From an uncultured Porphyromonadaceae bacterium (lineage in GTDB: Bacteria; Bacteroidota; Bacteroidia; Bacteroidales; Muribaculaceae), in the NCBI GenBank assembly GCA_947175645.1, contig CAMWNP010000015.1:1-62396 (forward strand): a DNA stretch of 62,396 nucleotides. Reading direction: 5' to 3'. Positions 1 through 8,138 of this stretch are shown piece by piece (the stretch's first letter is position 1; each line of letters begins with the position of its first letter). Below the pieces are notes generated by a model. It had not been told where the DNA came from. It did no database searches and saw nothing but the letters and a program-made list of their open reading frames with translations. The position numbers and the translations under genes were made by a program.

Positions 1-251
1 CAACCTCTCATCCCACTTGTTTATCACATTGTCGGTGTGGTTTGATATAGAATTTATTACCTTTACAACTAAACATCATTTTGCATAGAAAGTTGGGCGT
101 TGTGGTTTGATATAGAATTTATTACCTTTACAACTTAGACATTTAAATATTCAACAATTATCTTGTTGTGGTTTGATATAGAATTTATTACCTTTACAAC
201 CTCTCATCCCACTTGTTTATCACATTGTCGGTGTGGTTTGATATAGAATTT
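1..251. CRISPR. CRISPR array end, 36-bp repeats with 29-30-bp spacers
   Basis: Repeats occupy 34-69, 99-134 and 165-200; positions 1-4 are the end of another and 230-251 is a truncated, degenerate one. The repeat begins GTTGTGGTTTGATATAG and ends TACCTTTACAAC, so its ends (GTTGT/ACAAC) are complementary. Spacers are at 5-33, 70-98, 135-164 and 201-229; the first and last are identical. The decayed repeat on the right suggests the leader-distal end, with leader and cas genes outside the window to the left. Repeat length, AT content and spacer size fit a type II array of Bacteroidota, but no cas gene or tracrRNA is visible, so the type is an inference. Confidence 0.93.
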
Positions 252-403
252 TTAATTGCTATAAAGAGCATTGCAATAATCGGGTATCAGAAGAACTCAA
301 AAACAATTATAGTATTTTTCAACGTTTCTTTTTTCATTTAACCCTCTAAAAACCGTATCAGGAATTTATTTGTTAGATTAACGCAATCAATATTTTTTGA
401 CCG

Positions 404-1285
404 ATGGGAAAACTTTTGGAACGACGTAAGGCAGTGAGCCATTTTGCTAAACAACCGGATAGCGGTACGGTGGAGCATTGCACCATGAGCAGCGATATCC
501 TTGGTGTGAATAAGGAATTTTCAGTATATCTTCCTGCCGGGTACGAAGAAAGCGACCGGCGTTACCCCGTAATGTTTCTACTGCATCCTGCCGGGGGCAC
601 ACATGAAATATGGATCAGCATGGGACAACTTCCTCAGATTGCTGACGATGCCATAAGGTCCGGCATGGCAGTCCCGATGATTATTGTCATACCCGATGCG
701 AGTGGTGATGAGGAGTTCCATCTTGGCAAGCATCTGGGATTCTTCTCTGTGCCCGGCTGGGATTATGAAGGTTTTTTCCATAATGAACTGATTCCGCTGA
801 TCGACTCCTCTTACCGTACTATTGCAGACAAAAAACACAGGGCCATTACGGGAGCATCAATGGGAGGGGAAGCCTCAATCGCATACGCGCAGAAGCATCC
901 GGAAATGTACGGCACCTCATGTGCCCTATGTGGTATTCTCGGACATCCCGAACAAAGTCAGATGGCCCGGACCGACAAGGATTATGCCGATTCGCTTGTT
1001 GCCAATAATCCGTCGGCTTTCGTGGAAAACGCTTCCGCCGCCACAACCGATAACCTCAAAACCGTCAGATGGTATACTGACTGCGGCGACAGCGACTATT
1101 TCATAGAGGGAAACACTGAATTCTTCCTTGCCATGAAACACAAGGAGATACCCATTGACTTCCGTGTGCGCAGCGGTGTTCACGGATGGTACTACTGGAC
1201 CACCGGACTTGCCCCCATCCTTCACTTCATTTCAATTGGATTTTTGCCCGAGTTCCCCTATGTCAGTCAACCCCTGAAGCGCTAA
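404..1285 (+). CDS. Putative esterase, alpha/beta hydrolase (esterase D / FrmB-like)
   Basis: The 293-residue protein has the layout of the putative-esterase family: an early strand-loop VMFLLHPAGG (oxyanion region, residues about 56-65), the nucleophile elbow GASMGG near residue 149, and a late HGWYYW segment carrying the likely catalytic His. No signal peptide is visible, so it is probably cytoplasmic. Relatives act on acyl esters (feruloyl or acetyl esters, S-formylglutathione); the substrate here cannot be told. It starts about 150 bp after the CRISPR array and converges on an AraC-type regulator gene. Its stop is followed within 10 bp by a 14-bp sequence that recurs in the promoter of that regulator. 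Confidence 0.8.
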   Translation: MGKLLERRKAVSHFAKQPDSGTVEHCTMSSDILGVNKEFSVYLPAGYEESDRRYPVMFLLHPAGGTHEIWISMGQLPQIADDAIRSGMAVPMIIVIPDASGDEEFHLGKHLGFFSVPGWDYEGFFHNELIPLIDSSYRTIADKKHRAITGASMGGEASIAYAQKHPEMYGTSCALCGILGHPEQSQMARTDKDYADSLVANNPSAFVENASAATTDNLKTVRWYTDCGDSDYFIEGNTEFFLAMKHKEIPIDFRVRSGVHGWYYWTTGLAPILHFISIGFLPEFPYVSQPLKR

Positions 1286-1300
1286 CAACCGTTTAGACCC

Positions 1301-1506
1301 GGTTCCCCAATATTTGTTAATACTGAGGCGGTCAAGCGTAACTCATGCCACGGATAAGTAAGAATAATAATATGTAAGGATTTATATCCCAATTTATCCT
1401 AACATGTTATAAATGATTAAAATCATATAACCGAATTTTGGCACTTGTAATTGTGTACTATGGCAAAAAGTTACCTTACCTCAGCATTAACAAATATTGG
1501 GGATCC
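1301..1506. repeat. 28-bp imperfect inverted repeat flanking a 150-bp AT-rich segment
   Basis: The arms 1301-1328 and 1479-1506 are reverse complements at 26 of 28 positions. The segment between (1329-1478) has no ORF. The direct heptamer CCGGTTC at 1299-1305 and 1505-1511 could be a target duplication, which would make this a MITE-like element of about 200 bp. The size also fits an invertible segment, but no good promoter is visible inside. It lies between two convergent genes, so it may also serve as a bidirectional terminator. Confidence 0.7.
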
Positions 1507-1515
1507 GGTTCTAAG

Positions 1516-2415
1516 TCAGTTCTTTCTGCGCCGTAACATATAATCTTTAGGGGTGATACCCTCCTCACGTTTGAAAAAACGGCTGAAATGCTGTGGATAA
1601 TCAAACCCCAGACTGTAGGCTGTCTCTGAAATACTGTGGCCCGACGATATCAGATTCTTGGCCATCTGAACCACCTGCCGCTGAATATATTTGCTGGCAG
1701 TGCTTCCGGTGGAACGCTTGATAAGGTCACCCAGATAACTTGGTGAGACGCACAACCTGTCAGCCATATACTGAATTGTCGGGATACCCTCCGAAAGTTG
1801 TTTATCAGCAGCAAAATAGCCGTTCAGCACCTCCTGAAACCGGCCGAGGATGTCACTGTTCTCAACCTTTCTCGCAGCGAACTGACGGTCATAAAACCGC
1901 TGACAAAAATTGAGCATTAGTTCGATATAGCCCACAATTATCCTGTCCTGCTGCATGTCATGAGGCTTCCCTGCCTCCAACTCTATGCTGCGCATCAGCC
2001 CGGTGACAATCTCTTTTTCCTCCTCCGTCATGTGCAGGGCCTCGTTAATACTATACTCGAAAAAGGTGTACCTCCCAATCCCTTTTTCCAACGGTGTGCC
2101 CTGCAACAGATCAGGATGAAACAGAAGAGCCCATCCTGAAAGAGGAAATTTCTCACCCGTATCCTCCGTTCCTCCCAACTGACCCGGTGCCACCGCCAGC
2201 AAAGTACCCTCCTTGTAATCATATCTTCCGCAACCGTACGTCAGATCCACGCTGTCATCGCCACGGAGGAATATCCCGTAAACACCATAGTCATTCAGCG
2301 TGAGATAAACCGGAGATATACGGTCATACTCAATCACGCTCACCAGCGGGTGAGGATCACTCAAACCAAGATAGGACGAGTAGTCCGACGGCTTACTGAC
2401 TTTCAGTACTTTCAT
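1516..2415 (-). CDS. AraC-family transcriptional regulator
   Basis: This 299-residue protein has an N-terminal sensor-like region and a C-terminal AraC double helix-turn-helix (about residues 200-296). The first helix pair includes IQYMADRLCVSPSYLGDLIK and the second includes ISETAYSLGFDYPQHFSRFF, followed by the family-typical GITPKDY. I chose the ATG at 2415 rather than an upstream in-frame ATG at 2496, because a TATCTTTG -7 box (2435-2442) lies between them. It is convergent with the esterase gene, which it may regulate; that is inferred only from proximity and from a shared 14-bp sequence next to both genes. Confidence 0.88.
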   Translation of the reverse strand: MKVLKVSKPSDYSSYLGLSDPHPLVSVIEYDRISPVYLTLNDYGVYGIFLRGDDSVDLTYGCGRYDYKEGTLLAVAPGQLGGTEDTGEKFPLSGWALLFHPDLLQGTPLEKGIGRYTFFEYSINEALHMTEEEKEIVTGLMRSIELEAGKPHDMQQDRIIVGYIELMLNFCQRFYDRQFAARKVENSDILGRFQEVLNGYFAADKQLSEGIPTIQYMADRLCVSPSYLGDLIKRSTGSTASKYIQRQVVQMAKNLISSGHSISETAYSLGFDYPQHFSRFFKREEGITPKDYMLRRRKN

Positions 2416-2434
2416 GAGGAAACTTATTTTTTCA

Positions 2435-2460
2435 CAAAGATAATAATTTAGACCCGGTTC
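2435..2460 (-). promoter_or_regulatory. Promoter of the AraC gene with overlapping 14-bp repeat
   Basis: On the minus strand TATCTTTG (2435-2442) matches the Bacteroidota -7 box TAnnTTTG, 19 bp ahead of the chosen start codon. Just upstream, at 2447-2460, lies TTTAGACCCGGTTC (plus-strand reading), which is repeated exactly at 1292-1305 after the esterase gene. Its place over the spacer and -33 region suits an autoregulatory operator. Confidence 0.55.
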
Positions 2461-2568
2461 AAAGAAGCCTAAGAAGCCGAAAAGAAAAATTAACATTTTT
2501 TCAAAGGGGCATAACTAAAATTTGAATAAAAAATAGTAACTTTGCAACTTGAAATAAAATTGACCATC

Positions 2569-3378
2569 ATGCGTAAAGCCCTAAACATTGTCATACTCCT
2601 CGTTGCCGCCTTAGGTTTGTCATCATGCGGTGAATACCAGAAGGTACTCAAAAGCAACGACTACAACTACAAGTTTGACTATGCCAAACGTGCGTTCGAG
2701 CGTCAGAAATACGCGCAGACAACCACCATACTCAAGGACATAGTCACAGTGTTCAAGGGATCGGACAAAGCCGAGGAATCACTGTATCTGCTCGCCCTGG
2801 CCCACTACGAAAACCGCGAATATCCCGATGCGTCAGCCTACTTCCAGAGTTACTACAACCGCTACCCGAAAGGGAAGTACACCGAACTGGCCAGATTCTA
2901 TGCCGGCTACGGTTACTATCTTGACTCTCCCGACACCCAACTTGACCAGTCAGGAACCGTAAAGGCCATTGAAGAACTTCAAAACTTCCTTGACTATTTC
3001 CCCCGCAGCGAAAAAGTTTCAATAGCACAAAACGCAATCTTTGAACTGCAGGACAAACTGACCCTCAAAGAATTACAGAACGCACAACTCTATTACAACC
3101 TCGGCACCTACATGGGCAACAACTACGAGAGCGCCATCATCACCGCGCAGAATGCCCTCAAGGAATACCCATACTCAAAATACAAAGAAGAACTTGAATT
3201 GCTCATCCTCAAATCACGCTATCAGGAAGCAGCCCTGAGTGTGGAAGAAAAGAAAGCCGACCGCTTCCGCGATGTTATCGACGAATACTACAGTTTTGTC
3301 AACAACTATCCCGAAAGCCCCAACCGTGACGAGGCCGACAACATTCTGAAAATAGCACGCAAATACGTAAAAGAATAA
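2569..3378 (+). CDS. bamD: Outer membrane protein assembly factor BamD (lipoprotein)
   Basis: The 269-residue protein starts with a lipoprotein signal (MRKALNIVIL...LSSC, lipid Cys near residue 20) and continues with TPR-like helical repeats such as AEESLYLLALAHYENREY and YTELARFYAGYGYYLDS. This is the form of BamD, the periplasmic-face lipoprotein of the BAM complex that inserts beta-barrel proteins in the outer membrane. The ATG at 2569 is preferred over one at 2542 because only it puts the signal peptide at the N-terminus and it lies after a TAACTTTG box (2537-2544). The following omega-subunit gene is 29 bp downstream, a pairing usual in Bacteroidota. Confidence 0.92.
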   Translation: MRKALNIVILLVAALGLSSCGEYQKVLKSNDYNYKFDYAKRAFERQKYAQTTTILKDIVTVFKGSDKAEESLYLLALAHYENREYPDASAYFQSYYNRYPKGKYTELARFYAGYGYYLDSPDTQLDQSGTVKAIEELQNFLDYFPRSEKVSIAQNAIFELQDKLTLKELQNAQLYYNLGTYMGNNYESAIITAQNALKEYPYSKYKEELELLILKSRYQEAALSVEEKKADRFRDVIDEYYSFVNNYPESPNRDEADNILKIARKYVKE

Positions 3379-3407
3379 AACAACACCCCAATATAATTTT
3401 CTCGACT

Positions 3408-3743
3408 ATGGACTACAAAAAGACCAACGCTCCTCTGAACACCGTCACCCGCGACATGATTGAGTTGTCAGCCGACACCGGCAATGTCTACGAGACCGTA
3501 TGCATCATCGCCAAACGCGCAAACCAGATCGCTCTGGAAATGAAGCACGACCTCGAAAAGAAACTCCAGGAATTCGCGTCACTCAACGACAACCTCGAGG
3601 AGATTTCCGAGAACCGCGAACAAATCGAGATTTCACGTTACTACGAGAAACTCCCAAAACCCACCCTCATTGCCGCTCAGGAATATCAGGAAGGGAAAAT
3701 CTTCTTCCGCAATCCTGCCAAGGACAAACTCAAAATGGACTGA
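3408..3743 (+). CDS. rpoZ: RNA polymerase omega subunit-like protein (RpoZ)
   Basis: This is a 111-residue, mostly helical protein. The segment VYETVCIIAKRANQIALEMK matches the conserved helical core of omega, which promotes assembly of RNA polymerase by binding beta'. Bacteroidota omega is short and divergent and typically follows bamD, as here (29-bp gap, same strand, no terminator between). The C-terminus ends KDKLKMD. Function is assigned from family and neighbourhood; no catalytic residues are expected. Confidence 0.82.
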   Translation: MDYKKTNAPLNTVTRDMIELSADTGNVYETVCIIAKRANQIALEMKHDLEKKLQEFASLNDNLEEISENREQIEISRYYEKLPKPTLIAAQEYQEGKIFFRNPAKDKLKMD

Positions 3744-3779
3744 TTTTCGCTGTCAAAGCCGAAATTATTCCGTCAAGAA

Positions 3780-3811
3780 TTTGCCAGTATAAGGATTTAT
3801 TATTACCTTTG
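3780..3811 (+). promoter_or_regulatory. Promoter of rpsO
   Basis: TTTG at 3780-3783 and TACCTTTG at 3804-3811 are separated by 20 bp, a full match to the Bacteroidota primary sigma consensus. Transcription would start about 45 bp ahead of the rpsO ATG. Confidence 0.75.
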
Positions 3812-3859
3812 TGGCGCAATTTAAAACAATATTATTAACACTACTAAAACTCCAAAAGA

Positions 3860-4135
3860 ATGCATTTGAATTCTGAAGAAAAAGTAGAAATCTTTGAGAA
3901 ATACGGTAAGGGCAAGACTGACACTGGCTCACCTGAAGCACAGATTGCATTATTCTCAGTCCGTATTGCTCATTTGACTGAACACCTCAAGTCAAATCAC
4001 AAAGATTATACAACTGCACGCGCTCTTAAGCAACTCGTTGGTAAACGTCGCCGTCTGCTTGACTATCTGATCAAGAAAGACATCAACCGCTACCGCGCTA
4101 TCATTGCTCAGAAAGAGTTAGGTATCAGAAAGTAA
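3860..4135 (+). CDS. rpsO: 30S ribosomal protein S15
   Basis: The 91-residue product has the usual S15 length and its core motifs: GSPEAQIALFSVRIAHLTEHL (residues about 23-42), then HKDYTTARALKQLVGKRRRLLDYL, which binds the 16S rRNA central domain. S15 is a primary binder in assembly of the small-subunit platform. The gene has its own strong promoter upstream and a clear intrinsic terminator 22 bp downstream, so it is a one-gene unit. The approximately 50-nt 5' leader could hold autoregulatory structure, but I see no clear hairpin. Confidence 0.97.
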   Translation: MHLNSEEKVEIFEKYGKGKTDTGSPEAQIALFSVRIAHLTEHLKSNHKDYTTARALKQLVGKRRRLLDYLIKKDINRYRAIIAQKELGIRK

Positions 4136-4156
4136 ATTTCTACTTGAAGATTACAC

Positions 4157-4187
4157 AAAAAGTCCGACGCACATGCCGGACTTTTTT
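4157..4187 (+). terminator. Intrinsic terminator after rpsO
   Basis: AAAAAGTCCG and CGGACTTTTTT form a stem around a 10-nt loop and are followed by a T-run. Confidence 0.9.
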
Positions 4188-4233
4188 AGTAAACTGACAT
4201 TCTTATTGACAAAACAGACTCCCCCTAAAAAAT

Positions 4234-5823
4234 ATGAGCAACCAATTTGAGATGGTAGCCAAGACCTTCCAGGGTCTGGAAAATGTCCTGGCAAAGGAAC
4301 TGACGGAAATAGGCGCACTGGATGTTACCCCGGGACGCCGCATGGTCTCTTTCCACGGTGACCTTGAAATGCTTTACAAAGCAAACTTCTGCTGCCGCAC
4401 CGCACTGCGGATTCTGAAGCCGTTCCACAAATTCATAGCCACTGACACCGACTCACTTTATGACATGGTCAAGGACTTCGACTGGGAATCAGTACTGTCT
4501 CTGGACAAGACCTTCTCAATCGATTCAGTGGTTAACTCCGATGAATTCACCCACTCACGCTTCGTCACCTACAGAGTAAAGGATGCCATAGTGGACTGGT
4601 TCAAGGACAAGTACGGACCTGACAAACGCCCTATGGTCAGCGTGACAGACCCGGATGTGATCATAAATGTTCATGTGTCCGGTGAACGAGTGACCCTCTC
4701 CCTCGACTCATCCGGTGAATCACTCCACAAGCGCGGCTACAGGGAAGCGCAAACGGAAGCACCCATCAATGAAGTGCTGGCTGCAGGCATCATCCTTATC
4801 ACCGGATGGAACGGTGACAAACCGTTCGTCGACCCCATGTGCGGATCCGGAACATTCCTGGTTGAAGCCGCTCTGATTGCAGCCAACATCAATCCCGGAG
4901 TCTACCGCAAATCTTTCGCTTTCCAGAACTGGCCTGATTATGACGCGGAAATATTCGAAAAAATCTATAACGATGATTCCCGGGAACGTGAAATAACCGT
5001 ACCCATAATCGGTGCCGACATATCCCCCAAAGCAATAGAAATAGCCCGCCGTAACGTACGTGGCGCCGGAATGACCAAAAACATAGAACTTGAGATCAAG
5101 CCAATCTCCCAGTGGACCGAGGCCCCAGCCAACGGAATTGTCGTTACGAATCCGCCATACGGAGAACGTATCAGCACCGAGGATATGGAAGGCCTCTACA
5201 ACACCCTCGGCAACCGCTTGAAGAACGTATTCAAAGGCTATGATGCATGGGTGATAGGATACCGGAAGGAATACTTCGCCGCCATTGGACTGTCACCATC
5301 CGTAAAAATCCCCCTCCTCAACGGTTCACTGGAATGTGAACTGCAGGAATATGTTATTTTCGAGGGTGCAATGAGTGATTTCCGCAAAGGAGGAGGTTCA
5401 CTCCATAAGGAACGTGCGTCAGAACATGTTTCCGCCCCCCGGCGAAGGGAAACTGACGTTGAATGGAAAGCAAAGGCCCGGCGCGAAGGTTTCGGCGGTA
5501 AAGACGCACGCGGAAAGGGCTCACGCGGTAAAGACAAATCCACCGGAGACAGATTCCGTTCCGGCAGGGATGACCGCAAAGGATTCGGAAAAAAATCAGG
5601 ATTCGCCACCCGCCGTCATGATGACCGTAAAGAGCGGTTCGCAGCGCATGATTCCGACCGTCGCTCGGAATTCGCACGCGAACGTGAACTCGTGTCAGAA
5701 AATCCCCTGGCCTCTCGTCGCAATGAACATGCACTGAAATCCATCAGACACAAAACGCCCTCGCTGCCTCCTCAGGAAGGACCTCTCATGCGTAGCCGGG
5801 GATGGAAAAAGAAAAGTGAATGA
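4234..5823 (+). CDS. 23S rRNA (guanine-N2)-methyltransferase, THUMP + Rossmann (RlmL-type), with long basic tail
   Basis: The 529-residue protein has a THUMP RNA-binding domain (about residues 50-160) and a class I SAM methyltransferase domain. That domain has the SAM motif DPMCGSGTFLVE (about 205-216) and the catalytic TNPPYGERI (about 308-316), which is the signature of guanine-N2 methylases such as RlmL. From about residue 385 onward it is low-complexity and rich in Arg, Lys, Gly, Asp and Ser (for example RGKGSRGKDKSTGDRF). This looks like a disordered RNA-binding tail of about 145 residues that the Escherichia coli protein lacks. Its stop overlaps the region preceding purD. It probably modifies 23S rRNA; the exact guanine is not deducible. 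Confidence 0.88.
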   Translation: MSNQFEMVAKTFQGLENVLAKELTEIGALDVTPGRRMVSFHGDLEMLYKANFCCRTALRILKPFHKFIATDTDSLYDMVKDFDWESVLSLDKTFSIDSVVNSDEFTHSRFVTYRVKDAIVDWFKDKYGPDKRPMVSVTDPDVIINVHVSGERVTLSLDSSGESLHKRGYREAQTEAPINEVLAAGIILITGWNGDKPFVDPMCGSGTFLVEAALIAANINPGVYRKSFAFQNWPDYDAEIFEKIYNDDSREREITVPIIGADISPKAIEIARRNVRGAGMTKNIELEIKPISQWTEAPANGIVVTNPPYGERISTEDMEGLYNTLGNRLKNVFKGYDAWVIGYRKEYFAAIGLSPSVKIPLLNGSLECELQEYVIFEGAMSDFRKGGGSLHKERASEHVSAPRRRETDVEWKAKARREGFGGKDARGKGSRGKDKSTGDRFRSGRDDRKGFGKKSGFATRRHDDRKERFAAHDSDRRSEFARERELVSENPLASRRNEHALKSIRHKTPSLPPQEGPLMRSRGWKKKSE

Positions 5824-5867
5824 ATACACCCAGAACAACCCCACAAACCCACCCAACAGAAACAACG

Positions 5868-7139
5868 ATGAACCCGATTAACGTACTCCTGCTCGGCTCC
5901 GGCGGTCGTGAATCCGCCCTGGCATGGAAAATCTCCCGTAGCCCTCTGCTCAAACAACTGTTCATTGCACCCGGAAACGGTGGCACCGGTGCATACGGAA
6001 AAAATGTCGCAATCTCACCCCTGGATTTCCCGTCAATCGAGAAATTTGTTGCCGATAATGCCATTGACCTCATTGTGGTGGGCAACGAAGATCCGCTGGT
6101 TGCAGGAATCTATGACTACTTCGCGCCGTTAGGCATACCCGTTGTAGGACCATCAAAAAAGGGTGCGGCACTTGAAGGCAGCAAGGATTTCGCCAAGAAA
6201 TTCATGGTTGAGAACAACATTCCCACCGCACGTTACCGTAGTTTCACCGCAGAGACCATATCCGAAGGTGACGCCTTCCTGGAATCGCTCCGTCCGCCCT
6301 ACGTTCTAAAGGCCGACGGCCTTGCAGCAGGGAAAGGAGTGCTGATAATCGACAATCTTGATGAGGCTAAGAAATCACTGCGGGAGATGCTGGGCGGCAT
6401 GTTCGGCAAATCATCCGCAACCGTGGTCATTGAAGAGTTTCTCAAGGGAATAGAATGTTCTGTTTTCGTCCTTACAGACGGGAACGGAGAATACCGCATC
6501 CTCCCGGTTGCCAAAGACTACAAACGCGTAGGAGAGGGTGACACCGGTCTGAACACGGGTGGTATGGGAGCAGTGAGTCCCGTACCTTTCGCCAACCGGG
6601 AATTCATGCAGAAAGTCGAGGACAGAATCATCCGTCCCACTATTGAAGGGTTGAAAAAAAGCGACATAATCTACCGCGGTTTCATCTTCCTCGGACTCAT
6701 CAACGTTGACGGCGAGCCTATGGTCATCGAGTACAACGTCCGTATGGGCGACCCTGAGACAGAAGTAGTCATGCTGCGTATTGAGTCTGACCTCCTGCCG
6801 CTGCTTGTAAAAACAGCAAACGGTGAACTGGGCGATGCTCCGCTCCTTATCTCTCCTGACACCGCAGTTACCGTAATGGCTGTTTCGCAGGGCTATCCGG
6901 GTTCTTATCCTAAGGGAAAGGTTATATCAGGCACCGAAAAAATCACTGAAAGCATTTTGTTCCACGCCGGGACAAAACTTGAGCAGGACACTCTTGTAAC
7001 GTCAGGTGGGCGTGTGATTGCCATAAGTTCCATTGGAAAAGATATACCGTCGGCACTTGAAAAGAGTTATAGTGCAATGGAAAAACTCTCTTTTGAAGGT
7101 AAAAATTTCCGTAGGGATATTGGCAAAGACCTTATGTAA
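5868..7139 (+). CDS. purD: Phosphoribosylamine-glycine ligase (GAR synthetase)
   Basis: PurD joins glycine to phosphoribosylamine with ATP, the second step of de novo purine synthesis. The 423-residue protein begins MNPINVLLLGSGGRESALAW, the typical N-terminal nucleotide-binding fold. It carries the ATP-grasp segments LKADGLAAGKGVLI (about residues 140-153) and GGMGAVSP, and the metal-binding NVRMGDPETEV. An in-frame ATG at 5820 overlaps the methyltransferase stop and would add 16 Thr/Pro-rich residues; the ATG at 5868 gives the family N-terminus and is preferred. The next gene follows 9 bp downstream, suggesting an operon. Confidence 0.96.
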   Translation: MNPINVLLLGSGGRESALAWKISRSPLLKQLFIAPGNGGTGAYGKNVAISPLDFPSIEKFVADNAIDLIVVGNEDPLVAGIYDYFAPLGIPVVGPSKKGAALEGSKDFAKKFMVENNIPTARYRSFTAETISEGDAFLESLRPPYVLKADGLAAGKGVLIIDNLDEAKKSLREMLGGMFGKSSATVVIEEFLKGIECSVFVLTDGNGEYRILPVAKDYKRVGEGDTGLNTGGMGAVSPVPFANREFMQKVEDRIIRPTIEGLKKSDIIYRGFIFLGLINVDGEPMVIEYNVRMGDPETEVVMLRIESDLLPLLVKTANGELGDAPLLISPDTAVTVMAVSQGYPGSYPKGKVISGTEKITESILFHAGTKLEQDTLVTSGGRVIAISSIGKDIPSALEKSYSAMEKLSFEGKNFRRDIGKDLM

Positions 7140-7148
7140 TCCGGTTCT

Positions 7149-8138
7149 ATGGGCAATACCCTCTACATAAACGAAAATGAGTTGACCCGGTTTTTCCATA
7201 ACCGGGGCGGCTTCCTTTTTGTAGCGTTGACAGCCGTATTGTTGACTCTGGCGGCGTATGCAGCCGGAGCCATTCCGCCGGTCAGCGGTGAAGAGGGTAT
7301 GTTTTTCGAATCGGTTGATAAATGGATAACCCTCCCGCCGGTGTCGCTTGCGGTGTGTATGGCCATGAACATAGCAACAGGCTATGCCGTGGTAATCATC
7401 ACCAAGCAATTCAACACCATCCGTTCCATGTCACGGCTTATGGCCACCCTGTTCCTGATGATGCAGACCGCCACCCCCATGCTGATGGGAGAGTTCGGCA
7501 ACGGCACATTCATTGCAGCAGTTATGGTAATCGAAACTGCTCTGCTGTTCAGTTGCTACGATGACAAATCATCAGTGCGAAGAATATTTCTGATATTCTT
7601 CATACTGGCATTGTGCGCCATGCTGTCACTTCCTATGCTGTTCTACCTACCCTTCCTCCTTTTAGGGCTGGCGCAAATGAAAGTGTTCAGTTTCAGGGCC
7701 CTGATGGCCTCCATTATAGGCATCATTACCCCTGCATGGATTCTTTTGGGATTCGGCATCATTTCACCGTACGACTTCAGGATACCTGAAATTAACACCA
7801 TCTTCACAGACATACCGTTCATGGATCCACCCCTGTTCACGGCAATAGTTCTTTCCGCGGGAATGGGAATCCTCTTCCTGGTGGCAAATCTCATGAAACT
7901 GCTCAGTTACAACGCCCGTATCCGTGCCTACAACGGTTTTTTCATCCTGATGCTTTTCGCCACTATAATACTGATGCTGCTGAACATAGATGCCATTCCT
8001 GCCTATCTGCCTATGCTCAATCTGGCGGCCTCATATCAGATAGCACATTTCTTTGCAGAACGACGTCACCGCAGATCCTACATAGCCATTTTAGCCACTT
8101 CCCTACCCTATCTGGTAATCTACGTATGGAACCTGTAA
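7149..8138 (+). CDS. Polytopic membrane protein of unknown function
   Basis: The 329-residue protein has about nine or ten hydrophobic segments, for example VALTAVLLTLAAYAAGAIPP near the N-terminus, AMLSLPMLFYLPFLLLGLAQ in the middle and ILMLFATIILMLLNIDAIPA near the C-terminus. I do not recognise catalytic motifs. It lies between purD and pdxB: 9 bp after purD, and its last 13 bp overlap the start of pdxB, so the three genes are probably co-transcribed. Membrane proteins of this kind often precede pdxB-like genes in Bacteroidales, but no function follows from that. Confidence 0.8.
   Translation: MGNTLYINENELTRFFHNRGGFLFVALTAVLLTLAAYAAGAIPPVSGEEGMFFESVDKWITLPPVSLAVCMAMNIATGYAVVIITKQFNTIRSMSRLMATLFLMMQTATPMLMGEFGNGTFIAAVMVIETALLFSCYDDKSSVRRIFLIFFILALCAMLSLPMLFYLPFLLLGLAQMKVFSFRALMASIIGIITPAWILLGFGIISPYDFRIPEINTIFTDIPFMDPPLFTAIVLSAGMGILFLVANLMKLLSYNARIRAYNGFFILMLFATIILMLLNIDAIPAYLPMLNLAASYQIAHFFAERRHRRSYIAILATSLPYLVIYVWNL

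Noticed and set aside
1-251. A spacer targeting the resident prophage
   Set aside because: I found no matching protospacer by eye in the prophage; a computed search would be needed and nothing is claimed.
2416-2496. Upstream in-frame ATG adding 27 residues to the AraC regulator
   Set aside because: The extension crosses a good -7 box (TATCTTTG, 2435-2442) and has an odd hydrophobic composition; the ATG at 2415 fits the family start.
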